NCBI RefSeq assembly: GCF_009909145.1
Contig: NZ_JAAAPJ010000010.1
Location: forward strand, 124,001 to 188,000
Source: Corallococcus silvisoli
Lineage (GTDB): Bacteria; Myxococcota; Myxococcia; Myxococcales; Myxococcaceae
DNA length: 64,000 bases
Direction: 5' to 3'
Shown: one piece after another, positions 26,648 through 34,806 of the stretch
Layout of the letters: the number at the start of each line of letters is the position of its first letter
Position numbering within the stretch: position 1 is the stretch's first letter
Notes under the pieces: model-generated
The model's database searches: none
The model's input: only the letters and a program-made list of their open reading frames with translations
What the model was told of the DNA's origin: nothing
Translations under genes and position numbers: made by a program

Positions 26648-28273
26648 TCAAATCTCCTGGGGGGCCTCCGGAATTCCCGGCGCCACCGGGCCCGCGACGT
26701 CCGGGGGCGCCGCCCCCTTCGGGGGGACCCCAGCGCCCACGTGCATGCGGTGCTCCACCTCCGCGAACCGCCGGGACGCCTCCGCCTCCGGCGCCAGCAG
26801 CGACACCACCCAGCCCACCAGGAACGACAGCGGGATGGTGACGAGCCCCGGGTTCTTCAGCGGGAAGGGCGCCGAGGCGTGCCCCAGCAACTCCACCTGC
26901 ACCGTGGGCGACAGGAAGATGAGCAGCACCGCGCTGAGGGAGCCCGTCAGCATGCTGGCCACCGCGCCCCGGGTGGTGAAGCCCCTCCACAGCATGGACA
27001 GGAGCAGCGCGGGGAAGTTCGCGCTCGCCGCGATGGCGAACGCCAGCCCCACCATGAAGGCCACGTTCTGGTTCTTGAAGACGACGCCCAGGATGATGGC
27101 CAGGACGCCCAGGAGCAGGCTGGAGATGCGCGCCACCTTGAGCTGCTCCGCCTCCGGCGCGTGGCCCTTGCGCACCACGCTGGACCACAGGTCGTGCGAC
27201 AGCGCCGCCGCGCCCGACAGCGTCAGCCCGGCCACCACCGCCAGGATGGTGGCGAAGGACACCGCGGAGATGAAGCCCAGGAAGCCCGTGCCGCCCACCA
27301 CCTCGGCCAGCATGGGCGCGGCCATGTTGCCGCCCTTGTCCACGCCGATGATGGCCTGGCGGCCCACCAGCACGGACGCGCCGAAGCCCAGGATGAACGT
27401 CACCAGGTAGAAGAAGCCGATGAGGCCCGTGGCGTAGAAGACGCTGGTGCGCGCCGCCTTCGCGTCCGGCACCGTGTAGAAGCGCATCAGGATGTGCGGC
27501 AGCCCCGCCGTGCCGAACATCAGCGCCACGCCCAGGGAGACGGTCTCCAGCGGGTTGGACACCAGCTTGCCCGGCGCCAGCGCCTCCGGCCCGTAGCGGC
27601 TCACCGCCTCGCTGAAGAGCGCCGTGGGGCTGAAGCCGAACTGGTAGAGCACCGCGCCCGCCAGCGCCGTCGCGCCGCCCAGCAGCAGCACCGCCTTCAC
27701 GATCTGCACCCACGTCGTGGCGATCATCCCGCCGAACAGCACGTAGAGGATCATCACCGCGCCCACGATGACCACGGCCGTCTCGTAGGAGAGGCCGAAG
27801 AGCAGGCGGATGAGGTTGCCCGTGCCCACCATCTGGGCAATCAGGTAGAAGACGACCACCGTGAGCGTGCCCACCGCGGCGGACAGGCGCACCGGGGTCT
27901 GCCTCAGCCGGTAGGCCACCACGTCCGCGAAGGTGTACTTGCCCAGGTTGCGCAGGGGCTCCGCGATGAGGAACGTCACCACCGGCCAGCCCACCAGCCA
28001 GCCCACGGAGTAGATGAGCCCGTCGAAGCCGGACGTGGCCACCAGCCCCGCGATGCCCAGGAAGCTGGCGGCGCTCATGAAGTCACCCGCCAGCGCGAAG
28101 CCGTTCTGCGCCGCGCTGATGCCGCCGCCCGCGGCGAAGAACTCAGACGTCGTCTTCGTCTTTCGCGCGGCCCAGTAGGTGATGGCCAGCGTGATGCTGA
28201 CGAAGAGGAGGAAGAAGACGATGGCCGTGAGGTTGGGCTGGCCAATCCGCGTGCCCGCGTTCGTGGGATTCAT
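26648..28273 (-). CDS. actP: Cation/acetate symporter
   Basis: A 541-residue sodium:solute symporter (SSS family) of the inner membrane that imports acetate and related monocarboxylates. E. coli ActP is 549 residues and collinear. About 13-14 transmembrane helices are visible, with conserved segments GLALAGDFMSAASFLGIAG-like (~52-70) and SGFDGLIYSVGWLVGWPVV. The gene follows the DUF485 gene by 9 nt and ends the operon porin-acs-DUF485-actP, which has its own terminator. Confidence 0.93.
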   Translation of the reverse strand: MNPTNAGTRIGQPNLTAIVFFLLFVSITLAITYWAARKTKTTSEFFAAGGGISAAQNGFALAGDFMSAASFLGIAGLVATSGFDGLIYSVGWLVGWPVVTFLIAEPLRNLGKYTFADVVAYRLRQTPVRLSAAVGTLTVVVFYLIAQMVGTGNLIRLLFGLSYETAVVIVGAVMILYVLFGGMIATTWVQIVKAVLLLGGATALAGAVLYQFGFSPTALFSEAVSRYGPEALAPGKLVSNPLETVSLGVALMFGTAGLPHILMRFYTVPDAKAARTSVFYATGLIGFFYLVTFILGFGASVLVGRQAIIGVDKGGNMAAPMLAEVVGGTGFLGFISAVSFATILAVVAGLTLSGAAALSHDLWSSVVRKGHAPEAEQLKVARISSLLLGVLAIILGVVFKNQNVAFMVGLAFAIAASANFPALLLSMLWRGFTTRGAVASMLTGSLSAVLLIFLSPTVQVELLGHASAPFPLKNPGLVTIPLSFLVGWVVSLLAPEAEASRRFAEVEHRMHVGAGVPPKGAAPPDVAGPVAPGIPEAPQEI

Positions 28274-28282
28274 GGGTGCCTT

Positions 28283-28561
28283 TCAGCGGCGCAGTTCGTC
28301 GAGCGCGGGGTCGTACTTGCGGTTGGCCCAGAGCATGTAAACGCCCGTCAGCACCCACGCGAGCAGGATGGTGAGGGCCCCCAGCACGATGCCGATGGAC
28401 AGCCCGGGCACGAACTGGAGCCCCATCAGCGGCCGGTTGAAGGCCACGAGCAGGATGAAGCCCAGGTAGGCCACCAGCATCGCCACCGTCAGCGCCCCGG
28501 CCACCCGCCAGCGGCGCGCGGCGAGCGCCTTCAGCGCATCATCCTTTGAATTGCCATCCAT
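28283..28561 (-). CDS. DUF485 membrane protein (YjcH-like)
   Basis: 92 residues with two transmembrane helices (~20-40 and ~55-77) and a charged C-terminus ending in YDPALDELRR. This is the typical layout of the DUF485/YjcH family that precedes actP in many bacteria. It may be an accessory subunit of the symporter; the biochemical role is not established. Gaps of 46 nt to acs and 9 nt to actP indicate co-transcription. Confidence 0.9.
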   Translation of the reverse strand: MDGNSKDDALKALAARRWRVAGALTVAMLVAYLGFILLVAFNRPLMGLQFVPGLSIGIVLGALTILLAWVLTGVYMLWANRKYDPALDELRR

Positions 28562-28607
28562 CGGTGTGCCTCCTTGGAAAACGCAGGAACGGAATGCGAA
28601 GGGACGC

Positions 28608-30572
28608 TCAGCGGCGCGCGGCCGGAGGCAGGCCCTTGGTCAGCAGCTCATCCAGCACGGTGGGGTCGGCCAGGGTGCTGGCGTCACCCAGGTTCTCCGT
28701 CTCTCCGCCGGCGATCTTCCGGAGCATGCGGCGCAGGATCTTCCCCGAGCGCGTCTTGGGCAGGCCCGACACCAGCACCACCCGGTCCGGCGTGGCGATG
28801 GGGCCAATCACGTGCCGCACCTGTTCGCGCAGCGTGCCCACCATCTTCTCGTCCGGGGTGCGCAGGAAGTCCGGCTTCACCGTGACGAAGGCGCACACGC
28901 CGGTGCCCTTCAGGTCGTGCGGGTAGCCCACCACCGCGGCCTCCGCCACGGCCTCGTGCGCGACGAGCGCGCTCTCCACCTCCGCGGTGCCCAGGCGGTG
29001 GCCGGACACGTTGAGCACGTCGTCCACGCGGCCGGTGATCCAATAGTAGCCGTCCTCGTCGCGGCGGCAGCCGTCCCCGGTGAAGTACAGGGGCATGAAG
29101 CGCGCGTAGTACGTCTCCACGAAGCGCTCGTGGTGTCCGTACAGCGAGCGCGCCTGGCCCGGCCACGAGCGCGCCAGACACAGGTTGCCGCCGACGCCGT
29201 TGCCCTCCAGCCGCTTGCCCTCCTCATCCACCAGCACCGGCTCCACGCCGAAGAAGGGCAGGGTGGCGCTGCCGGGCTTGCACGGCGTCGCGCCCGGCAG
29301 CGGCGCGATGAGGATGCCGCCCGTCTCCGTCTGCCACCAGGTGTCCACCACGGGACAGCGGCCGTCGCCCACCACGTCGTGGAACCAGCGCCACACCTCC
29401 GGGTTGATGGGCTCGCCCACGCTGCCCAGCAGGCGCAGCGACTGGCGCGAGGACTTCGTGACGAACGCGTCGCCCTCCTTGATGAGCGAGCGCAGCGCGG
29501 TGGGCGCGGTGTAGAGCGTGGTGGCCTTCACGTCGTCCACCACCTGCCAGAGCCGGCCCGCGTCCGGCCACGTGGGCGTGGACTCGAAGAGGACCGTGGT
29601 GGTGCCGTTGCTCAGCGGGCCATACAGCAGATAGGAGTGGCCCGTCACCCAGCCCACGTCCGCGGTGCAGAAGTGCACGTCGTCCGGCTGCGTGTCGAAG
29701 ACGTAGCGGAAGGTGGTGTTGGCGTAGACGAGGTAGCCGCCCGTCGTGTGCATCACGCCCTTGGGCTTCCCGGTGGAGCCGGACGTGTAGAGGATGAAGA
29801 GCGGATCCTCCGCGTCCATCCACTCCGCGGGACAGACGCCCCGGTGCTTCTTCACCTCCACGTCCAGCCAGTGGTCGCGGCCCTCGCGCATGGGCACGTC
29901 CCTGGGCGTGCGGCGCGCGACGAGCACGGACGTCACCTGGGCCAGGCCCTCCAGGGCGTCGTCGGTGATGGCCTTGGTGGCCACGCTCTTGGGGCCGCGC
30001 GGGCCCTCGTTGGCGGTGACGACGACCCTGGCGCCGCTGTCCAGCACGCGCTCGCGCAGCGAGTCCGCGGAGAAGCCGGCGAACACCACGGAGTGCACCG
30101 CGCCGATGCGCGCGCACGCCAGCAGCGCGTACGCGAGCTCCGGAATCATGGGCAGGTAGAGGATGACGCGGTCGCCCTTCCGCACGCCGTGCGCCTTGAG
30201 CACGTTGGCCACGCGGCCCACGTGGTGGTGCAGGTCGCGGAAGGTGATGGTCTCGTATTCGCCGGGCGTGTTCTTCGCCCAGAGGATGGCGGCCTTGTCC
30301 GGGTGCGCCTTCGCGTGGCGGTCCACGCAGTTGAAGGTGGCGTTGAGCTTGCCACCCACGAACCAGGCGAAGTCCGCGGCCTGCTCGTTCACCTCGCGCA
30401 CGGTGTCCGGCGGGTGGAACCAGGTGAGCCGCCGGGCCTGCTCGCCCCAGAAGGCGTCCGGGGCGTCCAGGCTCTGGCGGTAGAGGCGCTGGTACTCCTC
30501 CAGGCTCCGCACGTGCGCGGTGCGGCGGAAGGCGTCCTTGGGCGGGAAGAGCGAAGCCGGTTCGGTGGCCAT
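28608..30572 (-). CDS. acs: Acetyl-CoA synthetase (acetate-CoA ligase)
   Basis: A 654-residue cytoplasmic AMP-forming ligase that activates acetate to acetyl-CoA. The adenylation signature YTSGSTGKPKGVMHTTGG is present, as are the GVTVWWQTETG-type core (DTWWQTETGG) and the C-terminal PKTRSGKILRR, in which Lys611 corresponds to the lysine acetylated by Pat-type acetyltransferases in other bacteria. Length matches E. coli Acs (652). It starts 11 nt after the porin stop, so the porin, acs, DUF485 and actP genes form one transcription unit. Confidence 0.96.
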   Translation of the reverse strand: MATEPASLFPPKDAFRRTAHVRSLEEYQRLYRQSLDAPDAFWGEQARRLTWFHPPDTVREVNEQAADFAWFVGGKLNATFNCVDRHAKAHPDKAAILWAKNTPGEYETITFRDLHHHVGRVANVLKAHGVRKGDRVILYLPMIPELAYALLACARIGAVHSVVFAGFSADSLRERVLDSGARVVVTANEGPRGPKSVATKAITDDALEGLAQVTSVLVARRTPRDVPMREGRDHWLDVEVKKHRGVCPAEWMDAEDPLFILYTSGSTGKPKGVMHTTGGYLVYANTTFRYVFDTQPDDVHFCTADVGWVTGHSYLLYGPLSNGTTTVLFESTPTWPDAGRLWQVVDDVKATTLYTAPTALRSLIKEGDAFVTKSSRQSLRLLGSVGEPINPEVWRWFHDVVGDGRCPVVDTWWQTETGGILIAPLPGATPCKPGSATLPFFGVEPVLVDEEGKRLEGNGVGGNLCLARSWPGQARSLYGHHERFVETYYARFMPLYFTGDGCRRDEDGYYWITGRVDDVLNVSGHRLGTAEVESALVAHEAVAEAAVVGYPHDLKGTGVCAFVTVKPDFLRTPDEKMVGTLREQVRHVIGPIATPDRVVLVSGLPKTRSGKILRRMLRKIAGGETENLGDASTLADPTVLDELLTKGLPPAARR

Positions 30573-30583
30573 GGCGGGGGTCC

Positions 30584-31687
30584 TCAGTAGAAGAGCTGGA
30601 GCTGCGCGGTGCCGGTGATGCCCGTGCGCGCGTGGGCGATCTCCCCCACGCGCGACACGGCCACCTCCGTCTTCAGGTTGAACGTGTGCTTCTGGAACCA
30701 GACGTTGAAACCCGGGCGCACGGTGAGCAGGTCCTGCGCGGCCACGCGTCCATGGAAGTACTCGCCGGAGAGAATCGGTTCGATGATGCCGATGCGGTAG
30801 CCCAGCTCCACGAAGAAGCCCGTCCCGCTGCGCACGTTGTCGTGGCCCTGCTGCCAGGAATAGACGTTGCTCTGGAAGACGAACTCCTGGTCGGTGCCCA
30901 CGGGCAGGTCCAGGAACACGTCCGCCGCCAGGGCCAGCGCGTCATGCACGCCGGACGCGGTGGCGATGGCGGAGAACTGGTAGTCCGCGCCCACGCCGAA
31001 GGACAGGAGCGGGTGGTCGGCGAAGTAGATGCCGCGCAGGAACAGGTCCTCCTCGCGGCCCAGGACGTTGTAGCGCGCGTGGCCCACGAAGCGCGGCAGG
31101 TCGTCCGGGTTGACCACCTGCCCGTTCTCCAGCTTCGCGCCCTCCACGCCGTTGAGGATGGCCGCGCGGTACATCAGCGGGCCCGCGAAGCCGCGCACCT
31201 GCACGCCCATGTCGCGCCACACCTTGCCCACCCCCACCGGGAAGCGGATGAGGTCGGAGTGGTAGTCCACCGTGTTGAGCGCGATGGCGCCCTGCAACGT
31301 CTGGTGCGACAGCGGCGCGAGGATGAAGCCCGCCTCCACCCACGTCTTGTTGGCGACCTCGTACGCGACCGTCGCGTCCTGGATGTAGAAGGCCGGGCTC
31401 CAGTCCCCGTTCTTGCCGAAGTTCGGCTGGTCCGTGTCGATGAAGAACGTCAGCCGCTTCGTGATGGAGCCGAAGATGAGCAGCCGCACGCGGCGCAGGA
31501 AGAAGTCCGTGCCCACGCCGCCCGTGGGCGCGCCGTCCTTGATGAGCTGCATCTGCGGCTGGAGCAGCACGTCGACGTTGAGGATCGCCTCCTCGCTCAG
31601 CTGGATCCTCCCCGCCGCCGCGGGCAGCGAGGCCATCAGGGTCGTGAGCAACATCCACCGCGACAGGGCACGAAGCTCGGGGCGCAT
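30584..31687 (-). CDS. Outer-membrane porin-like protein of the acetate operon
   Basis: 367 residues. An Arg-containing n-region, hydrophobic core and PAAAG form a signal peptide. The mature part is beta-rich with FFLRRVRLLIFGSITKRLTFFIDTD, a pattern of the OprO/OprP-like porin family, and it ends in Tyr like many outer-membrane barrels. As first gene of an operon with acs and actP it probably admits acetate or a related anion through the outer membrane; the substrate is inferred from context. The start chosen keeps the positively charged n-region. It would lie only ~5 nt from the predicted sigma-54 start site, so translation may be nearly leaderless or start at the ATG at 31654. Confidence 0.8.
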   Translation of the reverse strand: MRPELRALSRWMLLTTLMASLPAAAGRIQLSEEAILNVDVLLQPQMQLIKDGAPTGGVGTDFFLRRVRLLIFGSITKRLTFFIDTDQPNFGKNGDWSPAFYIQDATVAYEVANKTWVEAGFILAPLSHQTLQGAIALNTVDYHSDLIRFPVGVGKVWRDMGVQVRGFAGPLMYRAAILNGVEGAKLENGQVVNPDDLPRFVGHARYNVLGREEDLFLRGIYFADHPLLSFGVGADYQFSAIATASGVHDALALAADVFLDLPVGTDQEFVFQSNVYSWQQGHDNVRSGTGFFVELGYRIGIIEPILSGEYFHGRVAAQDLLTVRPGFNVWFQKHTFNLKTEVAVSRVGEIAHARTGITGTAQLQLFY

Positions 31688-31702
31688 AGGTCCCCGTCCT
31701 TG

Positions 31703-31718
31703 AGCAACGCCCGTTCCA
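31703..31718 (-). promoter_or_regulatory. Sigma-54 (-24/-12) promoter of the acetate operon
   Basis: Read on the minus strand: TGGAACGGGCGTTGCT against the consensus TGGCACG-N4-TTGC[AT]. There is one mismatch in the 12 defined positions, and the invariant GG and GC are correctly spaced. The predicted start of transcription is near 31692, just before the porin start codon. Confidence 0.65.
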
Positions 31719-31782
31719 CCCGCGTCCTGTCCAGGTTTCAGGACCTTGGAGGTTGGCTCGCCGCGTCAGGATGTGGCGGAAG

Positions 31783-31849
31783 GTGACAGGGCGTTACCCC
31801 CCGTAACGATTCGTGCACCGCGTCGTAACACCAGGGTGACGTGGCCACG
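31783..31849. promoter_or_regulatory. Cluster of palindromes upstream of the sigma-54 promoter (candidate enhancer sites)
   Basis: CGTTAC-CCCCC-GTAACG (31792-31808) is a perfect inverted repeat. CGTAAC-ACCAGG-GTGACG (31824-31841) is a one-mismatch relative with the same kind of half-sites. A further GTGAC half-site lies at 31783-31787, and CGTGGCCACG (31840-31849) is a palindrome. The centres lie about 105-140 bp upstream of the predicted start, the usual distance for NtrC-type activator sites. The binding protein is not known; the regulator encoded at 33421-34806 is the natural candidate. Confidence 0.45.
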
Positions 31850-31856
31850 CGGCGCG

Positions 31857-32642
31857 TCAGCGCCGGTCGAGCGGATGTTCGATGGCCGTGGGCCGGGGCG
31901 GGAGGGAGGCGGGGACGCTGACGGGGGCCTTGGGGCCCAGCCGCCAGGGCTTCTGCGCTTCGCCCTTGCGCTGCGCGCGCACGCAGCGCCACAGCTCGTT
32001 GGCGTACGGGACGGCGAGCGTGGCGACGATGGCGCCGAGGATGCCCTTCAGGTAGCCGCCCGGCAGCCGCTCCTTCTTGAGCCGCAGGCGCCACCTGCCC
32101 TTGCGCCCGCCCACGCCCCAGATGGCGAGGAACTGGTCCCAGTGCAGGCAGATGATGGAGGAGACGGCCATGAACGGGAGGACTTCCAGGAAGCTGTGCG
32201 TGTGCTGTTCGCGCGGGAGCACCTGGCGCTGGTGGTTCGTGGCGTAGCGCACGTCCCAGAACGCGGTGGCCTCGTGCACCAGCGTGTGGCCCAGCATGAT
32301 GCTGAGGGTGAGGGGGTTGATCTCCATCACCAGCCCCATCACCACGGGCACGCCGACCTCGGACATCATCAGACAGTGGATGAGGGACTCGCCCGCGCCG
32401 CTGGTGTGCTCGATGTCCGTCTTCTTGTGCCACACCCAGTCCACCACGCCGGGGATGAGCCAGGCGGGGAGCATGAAGTAGAGCAGGAAGCGGCGGGTGG
32501 CCGTCTCCACGTCCGTGGCCTTCGGAGACAGGTCCATCCGGGGCCGGCGCAGGTAGCCGCGCGCCGCGCGCTCCATGCGCATGGCCCACGTGCGCTGGCC
32601 CCAGGGAGAGATGACTTCGCGGAACTGGGAGGTGCCGGCCAT
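31857..32642 (-). CDS. Polytopic membrane protein with conserved His motifs
   Basis: 261 residues, function not recognised. About four or five transmembrane helices are interrupted by His-rich motifs: DWVWHKKTDIEHTSGAGES, GHTLVHEATAFWDVRYATNH and REQHTHSFLEVLPF. Spacing of the His and Glu resembles integral-membrane di-metal enzymes (hydroxylase/desaturase-like) but does not match their canonical boxes. The Arg/Lys-rich C-terminus is probably cytoplasmic. AGGAG 6 nt before the ATG at 32642 fixes the start. It is on the same strand as the gene upstream (112-nt gap). Its stop lies next to the putative enhancer region of the acetate operon, so that region is not in its coding sequence. Confidence 0.75.
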   Translation of the reverse strand: MAGTSQFREVISPWGQRTWAMRMERAARGYLRRPRMDLSPKATDVETATRRFLLYFMLPAWLIPGVVDWVWHKKTDIEHTSGAGESLIHCLMMSEVGVPVVMGLVMEINPLTLSIMLGHTLVHEATAFWDVRYATNHQRQVLPREQHTHSFLEVLPFMAVSSIICLHWDQFLAIWGVGGRKGRWRLRLKKERLPGGYLKGILGAIVATLAVPYANELWRCVRAQRKGEAQKPWRLGPKAPVSVPASLPPRPTAIEHPLDRR

Positions 32643-32754
32643 GCGCGCTCCTGTGTCGGGGCCCCGGGGGCGTGTCGTGGGGGAAGCTGTGCACGCACCC
32701 GGAGCGGGACAGGGAGGGGCGGGCCGCCAGCCAGGCACCGGCCCGGCCGTGGGC

Positions 32755-33237
32755 CTACGACTCGTAGAGGGAGACGTCGCAGCTGGTGCTGGTGGCCTGC
32801 ACCCGCATCTCCTCGGAGGCGCCGTTGACGAAGAAGTAGACGGTGGTGTTCGCGTCGGCGGTGGACAGCGTGCAGTAGAAGTTCTGCTTGCACGTCCAGA
32901 TCTTCCCCGCGTCGTCCTCGAACTGGATCCACCAGTAGTCGTGGCCGACGGCGCCGGTCCAGTAGATGACCTGGAGGGGCGGCGAGCTGGTCGCGTTCTG
33001 CGCGATGGAGCCCCAGGTGGTCTGCTGCTGGTAGTTGGGGTTGTTGCTGTAGCGGTGGCGCAGCGTCACGTTGGTGAGGGTCGCGCCCCACTGGTTGACG
33101 ACCACGCAGTTGGCGGTCTGCTGCGTGGACAGGGGCCCGTCGACCTTCACCGTGGCGCGCGTCGTGTCCGGGTCGAGGCGGGTGTCGAAGCCAGACAGGG
33201 GCCGGCCGTCAGCGCCGAGTCGCGTGTGATTGCACAT
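32755..33237 (-). CDS. Beta-sandwich protein resembling 'up-regulated in daf-2' (PUD) domain proteins
   Basis: 160 residues, no signal peptide. From ~40 on, the pattern ANCVVVNQWGATLTNVTLRH ... HRYS ... W ... IA-x-NATSSP-x-QVIYWTG ... DYWWIQFED resembles the PUD-type domain also seen in scattered bacterial proteins; that family link is from memory and moderate. Three cysteines (KQNFYCTL, TWTCK-like, TSCDV) could form a disulfide. AGGAGA with 7-nt spacing supports the ATG at 33237. Role unknown. Confidence 0.65.
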   Translation of the reverse strand: MCNHTRLGADGRPLSGFDTRLDPDTTRATVKVDGPLSTQQTANCVVVNQWGATLTNVTLRHRYSNNPNYQQQTTWGSIAQNATSSPPLQVIYWTGAVGHDYWWIQFEDDAGKIWTCKQNFYCTLSTADANTTVYFFVNGASEEMRVQATSTSCDVSLYES

Positions 33238-33367
33238 GAGATGTTCTCCTGGGCCACCGGGGTCGGGGGTCGGGTGCTTCAGCCGGTGGATGCCAGGACC
33301 CATGAGCAAGCGACGTGCCCAGGGGCCCCTGCCTCTGGAGCGCCATGCGGGACGGCGCGGGCGACCC

Positions 33368-33414
33368 GCTTCGACGCACTTCGACGCGTCGAAGCAGGGG
33401 GCTTTCGACGCGTC
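33368..33414 (-). terminator. TTCGACGC repeat cluster / hairpin behind the NtrC-type regulator gene
   Basis: CTTCGACGCGTCGAAG (33379-33394) is a perfect 16-bp palindrome. TTCGACGC also occurs at 33370 and 33405. On the minus strand, GACGCGTCGAA and TTCGACGCGTC (33404-33414 and 33383-33393) can form a 13-bp stem with one bulged A, 7 nt after the regulator stop. It is most simply a terminator, but the repeated palindrome could also bind a protein. Confidence 0.5.
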
Positions 33415-33420
33415 GGACGT

Positions 33421-34802
<1,382 letters not shown>

Positions 34803-34806
<4 letters not shown>

